From Mycobacterium sp. 852013-51886_SCH5428379 (lineage in GTDB: Bacteria; Actinomycetota; Actinomycetes; Mycobacteriales; Mycobacteriaceae): a stretch of DNA of 64,000 nucleotides. Below are positions 25,782 through 34,235 of the stretch, in pieces. A model generated the notes under the pieces. That model saw only the letters and a list, made by a program, of their open reading frames with translations. It had not been told where the DNA came from and made no database searches. Within the stretch, counting starts at the first letter, position 1. Every line of letters starts with the position of its first letter. A program made the position numbers and the translations under genes. Location of the stretch: contig NZ_LZSU01000050.1 of assembly GCF_001665575.1 (NCBI RefSeq), positions 1 to 64,000 of the forward strand, given 5' to 3'.

Positions 25782-27602
25782 ATGGCAACTCGAATCACAT
25801 CAGCAACACGGATCACCGGATTGCTCACGGTGGTCACCGTCATCGGCAGCCTCGCTCTGGTCGGCTGCACCCCGAAACCGAATGGGCCCGAGCCCGCCGC
25901 CGAGGCGTTCTTCGCCGCACTGTCGACCGGTGACACCGAAGCGGCCGCCGAACTGGCCGACCGGCCTGAAGCGGCGCGCGCCGCGCTCAACGAGGCGTGG
26001 GCGGGTCTGCAGGCCACCCATCTCGACGCCCAGGTCGTCGGCTCGAAGTACACCGAGGACACCGGCAGCATCACCTACCGCTACACCTGGCACCTGCCGA
26101 AAGACCGACGGTGGACCTACGACGGACAGCTGAACATGGTCCGCGACGAGGGTGGCTGGGAAGTGCGTTGGGGCGCAACTAATCTGCATCCGAGACTGGG
26201 GGAGAACCAGAAATTCGCGCTGCGCGCGGACCCGCCGCCGCGGGCGTCGGTCAACGAGCGCGGCGGCACCAACGTGCTCATCCCCGGCTTCGTCTACCAC
26301 TTCCAGCTCGACGCGAAAGCCGCGGGCACCGAGCTGATGGCCACCGCCCGCGCCGTCGCCGATGCGTTGCGTCCCTTCGATCCCGACCTGGACGCCCAAC
26401 GGCTGGCCGAACAGGCCAGCTCGTCAACCGGACCACTGAGCCTGGTCATCCTGCGCCAGGCCGACCACGACCGGGTGGCCGCCGCGCTGCAGCAGCGCCC
26501 GGGCGTCGTCATCACCCCGCAGCCGGCGATGCAGCCCACCGACGACCGTTTCGCCCCGGCGATCATCAACCAGGTCAAGCAGGCGGTCGCTGACGAACTC
26601 GACGGCCGCGCCGGCTGGCGGGTCGTGACGGTCAACCAGAACGGTGTGGATGTCGACGTCCTCACCGAGGTGGCCGGTGACCCGGCGCCGTCGATCACCA
26701 TCAGCCTGGACCGCCAGGTGCAGAACGCCGCGCAGAACTCCGTGAACTTCACCGACAAGCAGGCGATGATCGTCGCGATCCAACCCTCCACCGGCGAAAT
26801 CCTCGCCGTTGCGCAGAATCCGGCCGCCGACCGCGAGGGTCCGCTGGCCACGATGGGCCTCTACCCGCCCGGCTCGACGTTCAAGATCGTCACGGCGGGT
26901 GCGGCGATGGAACGCGATATGGCAACGCCGAACACGCTTTTGGGCTGCCCGGGCCGTCTGGATATCGGTCATCGCACCGTGCCCAACTACGGCGGCTTCG
27001 ACCTCGGGACCGTCCCGATGTCGCGCGCCTTCGCCAGTTCGTGCAACACCACGTTCGCCGAACTGGCCAGCCGGATGCCGCCGCGCGGGCTGACCACCGC
27101 GGCCGCGCAGTATGGCCTCGGCCCCGATTACCAGGTGGAGGGCATCACCACGGTGACCGGCACCGTGCCCCCGACGGTGAACCTGGCCGAACGCACCGAG
27201 GACGGCTTCGGGCAGGGCAAGGTGCTGGCGAGCCCCTTCGGAATGGCGCTGGTGGCGGCGACCGTCGCGGCCGGCCACACGCCGGTGCCGCAGCTGATCC
27301 AGGGCCGGGAAACCGTCGTGACCGGTGAGCGCACACCGGTCCCGCCCGAGGTGATCGAAGGTCTGCGGCCGATGATGCGGCTGGTGGTGACCAACGGCAC
27401 GGCCGACGATCTCGCGGGCGCGGGTGATGTCCGCGGCAAGACCGGTGAGGCGGAGTTCGCCGGTGGTTCGCACTCGTGGTTCGCCGGTTACCGCGGTGAC
27501 CTGGCCTTCGCGGCGCTCATCGTGGGCGGCGGCAGCTCGGAGTACGCGGTGCGGATGCTCAAGGGGATGCTCGACGGACTGCCCGACGGCTATCTGGCCT
27601 GA
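25782..27602 (+). CDS. penicillin-binding lipoprotein (class B PBP, Rv2864c-like)
   Basis: 606 residues. Signal peptide with lipobox LVGC (Cys29). An NTF2-like MecA_N domain (about 35-150) is followed by a PBP dimerisation domain and a transpeptidase domain (about 300-600). The catalytic SxxK is STFK at 365-368, the SxN motif is SSCN, and KTG is KTGEAEF from Lys553. It should cross-link peptidoglycan outside the cell membrane. The MecA_N domain groups it with the low-affinity PBP2a-like lineage by domain architecture only; resistance cannot be inferred. Transcription probably begins at the ATG. Confidence 0.93.
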   Translation: MATRITSATRITGLLTVVTVIGSLALVGCTPKPNGPEPAAEAFFAALSTGDTEAAAELADRPEAARAALNEAWAGLQATHLDAQVVGSKYTEDTGSITYRYTWHLPKDRRWTYDGQLNMVRDEGGWEVRWGATNLHPRLGENQKFALRADPPPRASVNERGGTNVLIPGFVYHFQLDAKAAGTELMATARAVADALRPFDPDLDAQRLAEQASSSTGPLSLVILRQADHDRVAAALQQRPGVVITPQPAMQPTDDRFAPAIINQVKQAVADELDGRAGWRVVTVNQNGVDVDVLTEVAGDPAPSITISLDRQVQNAAQNSVNFTDKQAMIVAIQPSTGEILAVAQNPAADREGPLATMGLYPPGSTFKIVTAGAAMERDMATPNTLLGCPGRLDIGHRTVPNYGGFDLGTVPMSRAFASSCNTTFAELASRMPPRGLTTAAAQYGLGPDYQVEGITTVTGTVPPTVNLAERTEDGFGQGKVLASPFGMALVAATVAAGHTPVPQLIQGRETVVTGERTPVPPEVIEGLRPMMRLVVTNGTADDLAGAGDVRGKTGEAEFAGGSHSWFAGYRGDLAFAALIVGGGSSEYAVRMLKGMLDGLPDGYLA

Positions 27603-27630
27603 GCGGGGTCGTCGGTAGCCTGGAGGGGTT

Positions 27631-28236
27631 ATGACCAACCCGGCCGACAACGGTGAGCTGATGCCGATGCGCGTCTCCGACGCGGACCGCAACGGCACGC
27701 TGCGCCGCCTGCACAACGCGGTGGCACTGGGTCTGATCGACATCGAGGAATTCGAGGAGCGGTCGGCGCGGGTGTCGCAGGCGCGGCTGCGCGAGGATCT
27801 CGACGCGCTGGTCGAGGATCTGCCCGGGCCCGGTGCGATCGTCACCTCGGCGACCGACCGCGTCGAGCTGCGCGGGGTGCTCGGCTCGCTCAAACGGCAG
27901 GGGGAGTGGACGGTGCCCACGCGACTGGCGCTGCACCGCCGGATGGGCTCGATCGACCTCGATCTGACCCGGGCGCGGTTCGCCGGACCGATCGTGGTGA
28001 TCGAACTCGATCTGAAGTTCGGCGGGCTCAACCTCCGCCTGCCCGATGGCGCCAGCGCCTCGATCGACGACGTCGAGGTGGTAGTGGGCAGTGCGACCGA
28101 CCACCGCAGGGACGCACCGGGCGAGGGTCGGCCGCACGTGGTGCTCACCGGCAAGGTGGTGTGGGGGTCGGTCGACGTGCGGGGTCCGCAGACGGGGTGG
28201 CTGCGCCGGCCGCGCGTCCTCGGCGAGCGCGGCTGA
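27631..28236 (+). CDS. DUF1707 (SHOCT-like) and YvqF/LiaF-like C-terminal protein
   Basis: 201 residues. DUF1707 (about 12-65) starts MRVSDADRNGTLRRLHNAV and ends FEERSARVSQARLREDLDALVEDL. A C-terminal beta-rich part has LGSLKRQGEWTVP, MGSIDLDLTRARF and VVWGSVDVRGP, the repeats typical of cell-wall-active-antibiotic-response proteins. No membrane helix, unlike many relatives. GGAGGGG lies just before the ATG. It follows the PBP gene by 28 bases, which fits an envelope-stress role. That role is inferred. Confidence 0.82.
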   Translation: MTNPADNGELMPMRVSDADRNGTLRRLHNAVALGLIDIEEFEERSARVSQARLREDLDALVEDLPGPGAIVTSATDRVELRGVLGSLKRQGEWTVPTRLALHRRMGSIDLDLTRARFAGPIVVIELDLKFGGLNLRLPDGASASIDDVEVVVGSATDHRRDAPGEGRPHVVLTGKVVWGSVDVRGPQTGWLRRPRVLGERG

Positions 28237-28238
28237 GC

Positions 28239-28622
28239 CTAGCGGCGGTCGAGCACCGCGAAGCTCAGCGTCGCCCTGGCCGCCAACCGGTCCCGGCCGA
28301 CGTCGTGCACATCGACGGCGGTGACGATCAGCCTGCGGCCGGCCCGGACGATCGTCGCCTCCGCGCGGGCGGGACCCACGACGACCGGCGCGAGGAAGTG
28401 CACGGTCATATCGGCGGTGGTGACGTCCTGGTCCGCGGTGATGTGCCGCCCGGCCAGCCGACCTCCCGCGATGTCGATCAGGGTCGCGACCAGTCCGCCC
28501 TGTAGCGCACCGCGGACGTTGGTCAGATCCGGGCGGTTGTCCATCTCGATGACCAGCTGCTCGTCGCTGTCGACGACGTCGCGCATTCCGTACCGGTGCA
28601 GCAGGTGTTCAGGTTCGATCAC
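28239..28622 (-). CDS. PaaI-family hotdog thioesterase
   Basis: 127 residues from GTG 28622. The hotdog core has NVRGALQGGLVATLIDIAGGRLAG, VTTADMTVHFLAPVVVGPARAEATIVRAG, and a closing ATLSFAVLD. The conserved Gly-Gly followed by Asp in LIDIAGG matches the PaaI subfamily. A longer frame to 28685 exists, but TACCGT lies 6 bases before GTG 28622, a leaderless signal. Acyl-CoA substrate unknown. Divergent from map and convergent with the DUF1707 gene, ending 3 bases from it. Confidence 0.85.
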   Translation of the reverse strand: MIEPEHLLHRYGMRDVVDSDEQLVIEMDNRPDLTNVRGALQGGLVATLIDIAGGRLAGRHITADQDVTTADMTVHFLAPVVVGPARAEATIVRAGRRLIVTAVDVHDVGRDRLAARATLSFAVLDRR

Positions 28623-28628
28623 CGCCGA

Positions 28629-28634
28629 ACGGTA
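28629..28634 (-). promoter_or_regulatory. -10 element of the thioesterase gene
   Basis: TACCGT on the minus strand, 6 bases before GTG 28622; no Shine-Dalgarno. This decides the shorter start. Confidence 0.4.
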
Positions 28635-28719
28635 ACACCATTCTTGAAAAGTGAGAGGGTGACTCTCGTGACGGGCCGGGCGCACACCGCGATGGAATCG
28701 CTGCCCGCCGATCGACCAT

Positions 28720-28725
28720 TACCCT
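28720..28725 (+). promoter_or_regulatory. -10 element of map (leaderless)
   Basis: TACCCT lies 6 bases before GTG 28732, again with no Shine-Dalgarno. Confidence 0.45.
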
Positions 28726-28731
28726 GGTCGG

Positions 28732-29589
28732 GTGACCCTTCGTACTGCACTGCGCCCCGGCGAGCTCTCCCCGACACTGCCGGTGCCCAAGTCCATCGCG
28801 CGTCCCGAATACGCGTGGCGGCCCACCGCCGTCGAGGGCAACGAACCCTGGGTGCAGACCCCCGAGGTGATCGAGAAGATGCGCGTGGCCGGCCGGATCG
28901 CGGCCAGGGCTCTCGCCGAGGCGGGTAAAGCCGTCGCGCCCGGCGTCACGACCGACGCGTTGGATCGCATCGCCCACGAGTACATGGTCGACCACGGGGC
29001 CTACCCGTCGACGCTGGGCTACAAGGGCTTTCCGAAGTCCTGCTGCACCTCGCTGAACGAGGTGATTTGTCACGGGATCCCGGATTCAACCGTCATCGAG
29101 GACGGCGACATCGTCAACATCGACGTGACCGCCTACATCGACGGTGTGCACGGCGACACCAACGCCACCTTCCTGGCCGGCGACGTCTCCGAGGAGCACC
29201 GGCTGCTCGTCGAACGCACCCACGAGGCGACGATGCGCGCGATCAAGGCCGTCAAACCCGGCCGCCAGCTCTCGGTCGTCGGCCGGGTCATCGAGTCGTA
29301 CGCGAACCGCTTCGGCTACAACGTCGTTCGCGACTTCACCGGTCACGGGATCGGCACGACGTTCCACAACGGCCTGGTGGTGCTGCACTACGATCAGCCC
29401 TCGGTGGACACCGTGCTGGAGCCGGGCATGACGTTCACCATCGAGCCGATGATCAACCTCGGCACGCTGGACTACGAGATCTGGGACGACGGCTGGACCG
29501 TGGCCACCAAGGACCGCAAGTGGACCGCGCAGTTCGAGCACACCCTGGTGGTCACCGACACCGGCGCGGACATCCTCACGCTGCCGTGA
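28732..29589 (+). CDS. map: methionine aminopeptidase, type Ic
   Basis: 285 residues. An N-terminal extension (1-45) with a PxxPxPxSI linker, as in the second mycobacterial MetAP, precedes the pita-bread catalytic domain. Motifs: YPSTLGYKGFPKSCCTSLNEVICHGIP, DIVNIDVTAYIDGVHGDTNATF (two metal-binding Asp), FTGHGIGTTFHNG (metal His), FTIEPMI (Glu) and a final QFEHTLVVT (Glu). It removes initiator Met in the cytoplasm. The type Ic extension is thought to help ribosome binding. Confidence 0.95.
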   Translation: MTLRTALRPGELSPTLPVPKSIARPEYAWRPTAVEGNEPWVQTPEVIEKMRVAGRIAARALAEAGKAVAPGVTTDALDRIAHEYMVDHGAYPSTLGYKGFPKSCCTSLNEVICHGIPDSTVIEDGDIVNIDVTAYIDGVHGDTNATFLAGDVSEEHRLLVERTHEATMRAIKAVKPGRQLSVVGRVIESYANRFGYNVVRDFTGHGIGTTFHNGLVVLHYDQPSVDTVLEPGMTFTIEPMINLGTLDYEIWDDGWTVATKDRKWTAQFEHTLVVTDTGADILTLP

Positions 29590-29659
29590 CGCCGCCGGCG
29601 AATGTGAAATCACTGCGAATTTGCGTTCGGAATCTCGCACTGCGTTCACGCTCGGCGCG

Positions 29660-31159
29660 ATGAACGGAGCGCTACTCGTCGCCGGAACCACCTCCGACGC
29701 CGGGAAGTCGATGGTGGTGGCCGGGCTGTGCCGGCTGCTGGCCCGCCGCGGGGTGCGGGTGGCGCCGTTCAAGGCGCAGAACATGTCGAACAATTCCGCG
29801 GTGACCGTCGAGGGCGGCGAGATCGGCCGTGCCCAGGCGATGCAGGCCCGCGCCGCCGGCCTGGCGCCCAGCATCCGGTTCAACCCGGTGTTGCTCAAAC
29901 CCGGCAGTGACCGGACCTCACAGCTGGTGGTGCGCGGACAGGTCACCGGATCGGTGGCCGCGGCCGACTACATCACCCACCGGGATCGTCTCGCCGACGT
30001 GGTGGCCGGTGAACTCGCCGCGCTGCGTGAGGACTTCGACATCGTGCTCTGCGAGGGTGCCGGCTCACCCGCCGAGATCAATCTGCGCGTCACCGACCTG
30101 GCGAACATGGGGCTCGCGAGGCGCGCGCGGATGCCGGTGATCGTGGTCGGCGACATCGATCGCGGGGGAGTGCTGGCCCACCTCTACGGCACGGTCGCGG
30201 TCTTGGACCCGGCCGACCAGGAACTGATCGCGGGGTTCGTCGTCAACAAGTTCCGCGGGGATCCGGCTCTGCTGGCTCCGGGTCTCGACCAACTGCGGGA
30301 GCTGACCGGCAGGCCCACCTACGGGGTGGTGCCCTACAGCGACGAGCTGTGGCTCGACGCGGAGGACTCGGTGTCGGTGCAGGCCGGCAGCATCGTCGGC
30401 CGGCCGGGCGCACCCCGCGGCGCCGAGGCCCTCACCGTCGCCGCGGTGCGGCTGCCGCGCATCTCGAACTCCACCGATGTCGAGGCGCTGGCGTGTGAGC
30501 CCGGCGTCACGGTGCGTTGGGTGACCGACCCGGCGGGACTGGCAGACGCCGATGTCGTGGTCCTGCCCGGCACCAAGGCCACCGTCGCGGATCTGGAGTG
30601 GCTGCGCGGTCGCGGGCTCGCCGACGCCGTCGTCGCCCACGCGCGAGCCGGTCGGCCGGTGCTGGGCGTGTGCGGCGGCTTCCAGATGCTCTGCCGCCAC
30701 ATCGACGACGCGGTGGAATCGCGGGCCGGACAGGTCGACGGACTCGGGCTGCTCGACGCCGACATCACCTTCGCGTCCGCGAAGACGTTGCGGCACTGGG
30801 AGACACCGCTGCACGGCTACGAGATCCACCATGGGCAGGTCACCCGCTGCGAGGACGGCGACTGGGTCGGCGTCGGGGTGCGCCGCGGCGCGGTGTTCGG
30901 CACCCACTGGCACGGTCTCATGGACAACAACGTCCTGCGCCGGGGCTGGCTGACCGAGGCCGCCGCGGCTGCGGGCCGTACGGGATTTGTGGTGGCCGAC
31001 GACGTCGACGTCCCCGCGCGGCGCGACGGACAGCTCGATGTGATGGCCGATCTGCTCGACGCGCATCTCGACGTCGACGCGGTGCTCGGGCTGGCCACCG
31101 GCGGGCCGGTGCGCAGACCGGTCATCACGACGGGGCTGATGAGTAGCCTGCAGATATGA
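29660..31159 (+). CDS. cobQ: cobyric acid synthase
   Basis: 499 residues. CobQ amidates cobyrinic acid a,c-diamide at side chains b, d, e and g with glutamine and ATP. The N-terminal dethiobiotin-synthase-like ATPase begins LLVAGTTSDAGKSMVVAGLCRLLARRG. CEGAGSPAEINLR and MPVIVVGDIDRGGVLAHLYGT follow. The C-terminal GATase domain has VLGVCGGFQML with the nucleophilic Cys, and FGTHWHGLMDN with the His. ATG 29660 aligns with the family start; the frame opens 39 bases earlier. It lies 70 bases after map; in M. tuberculosis no cobQ sits here. Confidence 0.95.
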   Translation: MNGALLVAGTTSDAGKSMVVAGLCRLLARRGVRVAPFKAQNMSNNSAVTVEGGEIGRAQAMQARAAGLAPSIRFNPVLLKPGSDRTSQLVVRGQVTGSVAAADYITHRDRLADVVAGELAALREDFDIVLCEGAGSPAEINLRVTDLANMGLARRARMPVIVVGDIDRGGVLAHLYGTVAVLDPADQELIAGFVVNKFRGDPALLAPGLDQLRELTGRPTYGVVPYSDELWLDAEDSVSVQAGSIVGRPGAPRGAEALTVAAVRLPRISNSTDVEALACEPGVTVRWVTDPAGLADADVVVLPGTKATVADLEWLRGRGLADAVVAHARAGRPVLGVCGGFQMLCRHIDDAVESRAGQVDGLGLLDADITFASAKTLRHWETPLHGYEIHHGQVTRCEDGDWVGVGVRRGAVFGTHWHGLMDNNVLRRGWLTEAAAAAGRTGFVVADDVDVPARRDGQLDVMADLLDAHLDVDAVLGLATGGPVRRPVITTGLMSSLQI

Positions 31160-31818
31160 CCAGGCAGCGGACCGCGGCCACGCTCGTCGCCGTCACGTTG
31201 CTGACTGGTTGTTCGACCACCGTGTCCGGGACCGCGACCTGGCCGGGCGCGCGCCTGGAAAAGGTTCTGCTCACCGCCGCGGACGTCCCGCCCGGCGCCC
31301 GCTACGACCGGATCTTCGATGAGCCCGAACCGTCCGGCGGTCCGGCCGGGCCGCCACCGATGGCGACCTCACCGCCGGGCTGCTCCGACGCGTTGACCCG
31401 GGTGATCGAGGAGACCGCGCAACGCGGGCCGGGTAGCGCAGGCGAATACCTGGTGGCCTTCGACGGGGCGCGGATCGTGATGACCGTGCTGACGTGGAAC
31501 CTCGATCTGGATCGGCTGCAGGCGGCCGCCGAGCGCTGTGAGCGCTTCGAGACGTTCTTCGATCCGTCGGGCGACCGCATCCCGATGACCACCACTCGCC
31601 TGGACACCGCACGTCTCGACGCGTTGGTTTACCGGCAGACGCTCACGCTCGCCGGCGTCGACAGCAGCGTCTACTTCAGCTTCGAGAACATCGGCACCAT
31701 GGGGGTGTTCGGGATCGCCTTCCCCACACCGGATCCCGGCATCACCGCGAAAGGCGAGCTGCCGCAAACCTTCCTGGACATCACCGGCAAACAGGCCGGC
31801 CGCATGGAGGCGCTCTGA
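31156..31818 (+). CDS. putative lipoprotein, sensor-like
   Basis: 220 residues. Signal peptide with LLTGC lipobox (Cys19) and STTVSGTA after it, a sequence style typical of mycobacterial lipoproteins of the DUF5642/PknH-sensor group. The mature part has Cys in PPGCSDAL and AAERCERF, which could form a disulphide. No catalytic motif seen. ATG overlaps the cobQ stop by 4 bases, yet TAGCCT sits 6 bases before it, so a separate leaderless transcript is also possible. Function unknown. Confidence 0.7.
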   Translation: MTRQRTAATLVAVTLLTGCSTTVSGTATWPGARLEKVLLTAADVPPGARYDRIFDEPEPSGGPAGPPPMATSPPGCSDALTRVIEETAQRGPGSAGEYLVAFDGARIVMTVLTWNLDLDRLQAAAERCERFETFFDPSGDRIPMTTTRLDTARLDALVYRQTLTLAGVDSSVYFSFENIGTMGVFGIAFPTPDPGITAKGELPQTFLDITGKQAGRMEAL

Positions 31819-31877
31819 CCACGGGGAAGACGCCGAAATCCGCTCGCGGGACAACCGCATGCCTGTAGCGTGACCGA

Positions 31878-32441
31878 ATGCTCTCGTCGATGGTCACCGT
31901 CGAAGGGTTCTCCGTACCGGTTGCCGTCGCAGGGCCCGAAAAGGGTTCTGTCGTCGTTCTGCTCGCCGCCGCGCAGCATCCGTCTTCGGCGTACGACGGG
32001 GTGTGCCAGCGCCTGCACACCGCGAACCTGCGCACGATCATCATCGGACCGGAACCACGCCTGACGGCCAACGCCGTCATCGGCGTCCTCGACTCGCTCG
32101 ACGTCCGCTGGGGGCTACTGGTCGGTGACCGGACCGGCGGCGATCTGGCCTGGGAGCTCGCCGCCACCCGACTCGACCGGTTCATCGGCCTGGTCGTGAT
32201 CGACCGCGGCCACCCGCGCGTCGCCGATCCGACCGGCACCGTCCGCGACGAACGCTGCCCGGCGGTGGAGATGAACACCACGGCACTGGTCAGCAACGCG
32301 GCCGCCCGCGCGGTGGCCACGGCCAGCCAACAGTATGTCTACGGTGACTACCGGATCGTCAACCTGCTCGGCCGACGCAACGCCGCCGATTCGACCGCGC
32401 AGCTGGCGGCCGAGATCGTCATGCGCACCAGCACCTGGTAG
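31878..32441 (+). CDS. small alpha/beta-hydrolase-like protein lacking the nucleophile
   Basis: 187 residues. The layout is an alpha/beta hydrolase (strand VVVLLAAAQ, WGLLVGDRTGGDLAWELAA, GLVVIDRGHP), but the nucleophile elbow G-x-S-x-G reads GDRTG, with Arg in place of Ser, and no obvious catalytic Asp/His pair follows. The cap and later half are short. It is therefore likely non-catalytic, perhaps a binding or regulatory protein. TAGCGT 6 bases before the ATG marks a leaderless start. Ends adjacent to the convergent NAGGN synthetase gene. Confidence 0.65.
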   Translation: MLSSMVTVEGFSVPVAVAGPEKGSVVVLLAAAQHPSSAYDGVCQRLHTANLRTIIIGPEPRLTANAVIGVLDSLDVRWGLLVGDRTGGDLAWELAATRLDRFIGLVVIDRGHPRVADPTGTVRDERCPAVEMNTTALVSNAAARAVATASQQYVYGDYRIVNLLGRRNAADSTAQLAAEIVMRTSTW

Positions 32442-34235
32442 CTAGGAGGGCGGTTCGTCAGGCGTCCACGCCTGCGGCAGACCGGGCTGATTCGGGAACA
32501 GATAGTCGACGAAAGCCGCTGCGGTGGGCTGTGGTTCGTGATTGGCCAGCCCGGGCCGCTCGTTCGCCTCGACGAAGACGTACTCCTCCGCGGTCACGTC
32601 GGGCACCAGCAGATCGATACCGGTGACCGGGATGCCGATCGCCGCGGCAGCCGCCACCGCCACCCGGCACAGCTCGGGATTCACCTCGGCGGTGACGTCG
32701 TGAATGGTGCCGCCCTGATGCAGGTTCGCCGTGCGGCGCACCCGCAGCCGCTCACCCTCGGGAAGCACGTCGTCGAACGACCAGCCGGCCTCCCGGACCG
32801 TGCCCTCCGTGACGGCGTCCATCGGGATCTGCGATTCACCGCCGGTGGCGGCGGCCCGTCGCCGGCTCTGGGTCTCGATGAGTTCGCGGATCGTGTGCTT
32901 GCCGGTGCCGACGATCTCGGCCGGCATCCGCAGCGCGGCTGCCACCACCTTGCCGTCGATCACGACGAGGCGGAGGTCGTCGCCGGGAGCGCGCTGTTCG
33001 ATGAGCACCTCGGGGTGCTGTTCGCGGGCCCGGACGAGTGCGGCGTCGAGTTCCTCCGGTCCGTCGACCCCGACAGTGATGCCCTTGCCCTGCTCGCCGC
33101 GGGTCGGTTTGACCACGACATCGCCCACCTCGGCGAGGAACTCGTGGTCCTTCTCGTCGAAGGTGGCCAGTCGGCCTTTCGGGACCGTGATGCCGGCGTC
33201 GGACACGATGCGCCGGGTCTGGCGTTTGTCGTCGCAGCGGCTCATCGCGACCGCGGAGGTGAACTCCGACAGCGACTCCCGGGTGATGACACTGCGCCCG
33301 CCGTGGCTCAATCGCATCTCGCCTGCGCCCGCGTCGAGAACCTCGACCCAGATGCCGCGCCGGATCGCCTCGTCGGCGATGATGCGTGCATACGGGTTGA
33401 GGTCGTCGACGGTCTCCGGCGGATGGGTGAACAGGGGCTCGTTGATCGCGTTCTTGCGCTTGACCGCCAGGACCGGGACGCGCTGGAAGCCCAGCTTCTC
33501 GTACAGGCCGATCGCCGCCGCGTTGTCATGGGCCACCGACAGATCCATGTAGGACCGGCCGCGTTCGAGGAACACCCGGGCCAGCGAGCGGGTCAGCGCC
33601 TCCCCGACACCGGGCAGGCTCGCGGTCGGATCGACGGCCAGCGTCCACAGGCTCGACCCGTTCTCGGGGTCGGAGAACAGCAGCGTGTGGTCGACGCCGG
33701 TGACGGTGCCGAGCACGCTGCCGTCGTCGTCGCGGACCGCGACCAGATAGATGACCGCGTCCTGATTGGTGTGGTTGTCCCAGATGACGTCGTTCGGAGC
33801 GGGCACCATGCCGCACCGCACGAACACGCGGTTCATCTCGTCGGCGTCGGCCGGATCCTGCAGGCGGCGGACGGTGAAGCCGACGGGATCGCGGCCGGCA
33901 ATGTCATCGTCGAGGAACCGGAACCGGTAGGTGTGGCTGGGATCGATGAACAGCTCGGCCGGGGACCGCGCCACCAGCACGTGCGACTCGCGCGCGTAGA
34001 TGCAGATGTCGCGGCGGCCTGAGCGCTCCTGTTTGAGCACCTCGGCGAGCCGCTCGGGGTCGGCGAAGGTCTGGCCGAAGATCAGCCTGCCCCAACCGAG
34101 TTCGAGCACGACGTCGTCGGCCATGGCGTCCACGAGGTGCTGCGGCGAGGCGCCGTGCAGCCCCATCGTGATGGCCTCGGTGTGGTCTTCGAGGTCCCCA
34201 TCATCGTGGCCCACGCCCGCGTCCGTGTCGGTCAC
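32442..34235 (-). CDS. ngg: N-acetylglutaminylglutamine synthetase (GNAT plus ATP-grasp)
   Basis: 597 residues from GTG 34235. An N-terminal GNAT domain (about 120-290) has GTVTGVDHTLLFSD and SYMDLSVAHDNAAAIGLYEKLGFQRVP. The C-terminal ATP-grasp half (about 330-590) has GDVVVKPTRGEQGKGITVGV, RVVVIDGKVVAAALRMPAEIVG-type loops, and GIDLLVPDVTAEEYVFVEANERPGL. This two-domain pairing defines NAGGN synthetase, which acetylates glutamine and joins a second glutamine. Start overlaps the asnO stop as GTGA. The ORF continues upstream without stop into asnO, but that part is antisense-like noise. Confidence 0.88.
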   Translation of the reverse strand: MTDTDAGVGHDDGDLEDHTEAITMGLHGASPQHLVDAMADDVVLELGWGRLIFGQTFADPERLAEVLKQERSGRRDICIYARESHVLVARSPAELFIDPSHTYRFRFLDDDIAGRDPVGFTVRRLQDPADADEMNRVFVRCGMVPAPNDVIWDNHTNQDAVIYLVAVRDDDGSVLGTVTGVDHTLLFSDPENGSSLWTLAVDPTASLPGVGEALTRSLARVFLERGRSYMDLSVAHDNAAAIGLYEKLGFQRVPVLAVKRKNAINEPLFTHPPETVDDLNPYARIIADEAIRRGIWVEVLDAGAGEMRLSHGGRSVITRESLSEFTSAVAMSRCDDKRQTRRIVSDAGITVPKGRLATFDEKDHEFLAEVGDVVVKPTRGEQGKGITVGVDGPEELDAALVRAREQHPEVLIEQRAPGDDLRLVVIDGKVVAAALRMPAEIVGTGKHTIRELIETQSRRRAAATGGESQIPMDAVTEGTVREAGWSFDDVLPEGERLRVRRTANLHQGGTIHDVTAEVNPELCRVAVAAAAAIGIPVTGIDLLVPDVTAEEYVFVEANERPGLANHEPQPTAAAFVDYLFPNQPGLPQAWTPDEPPS

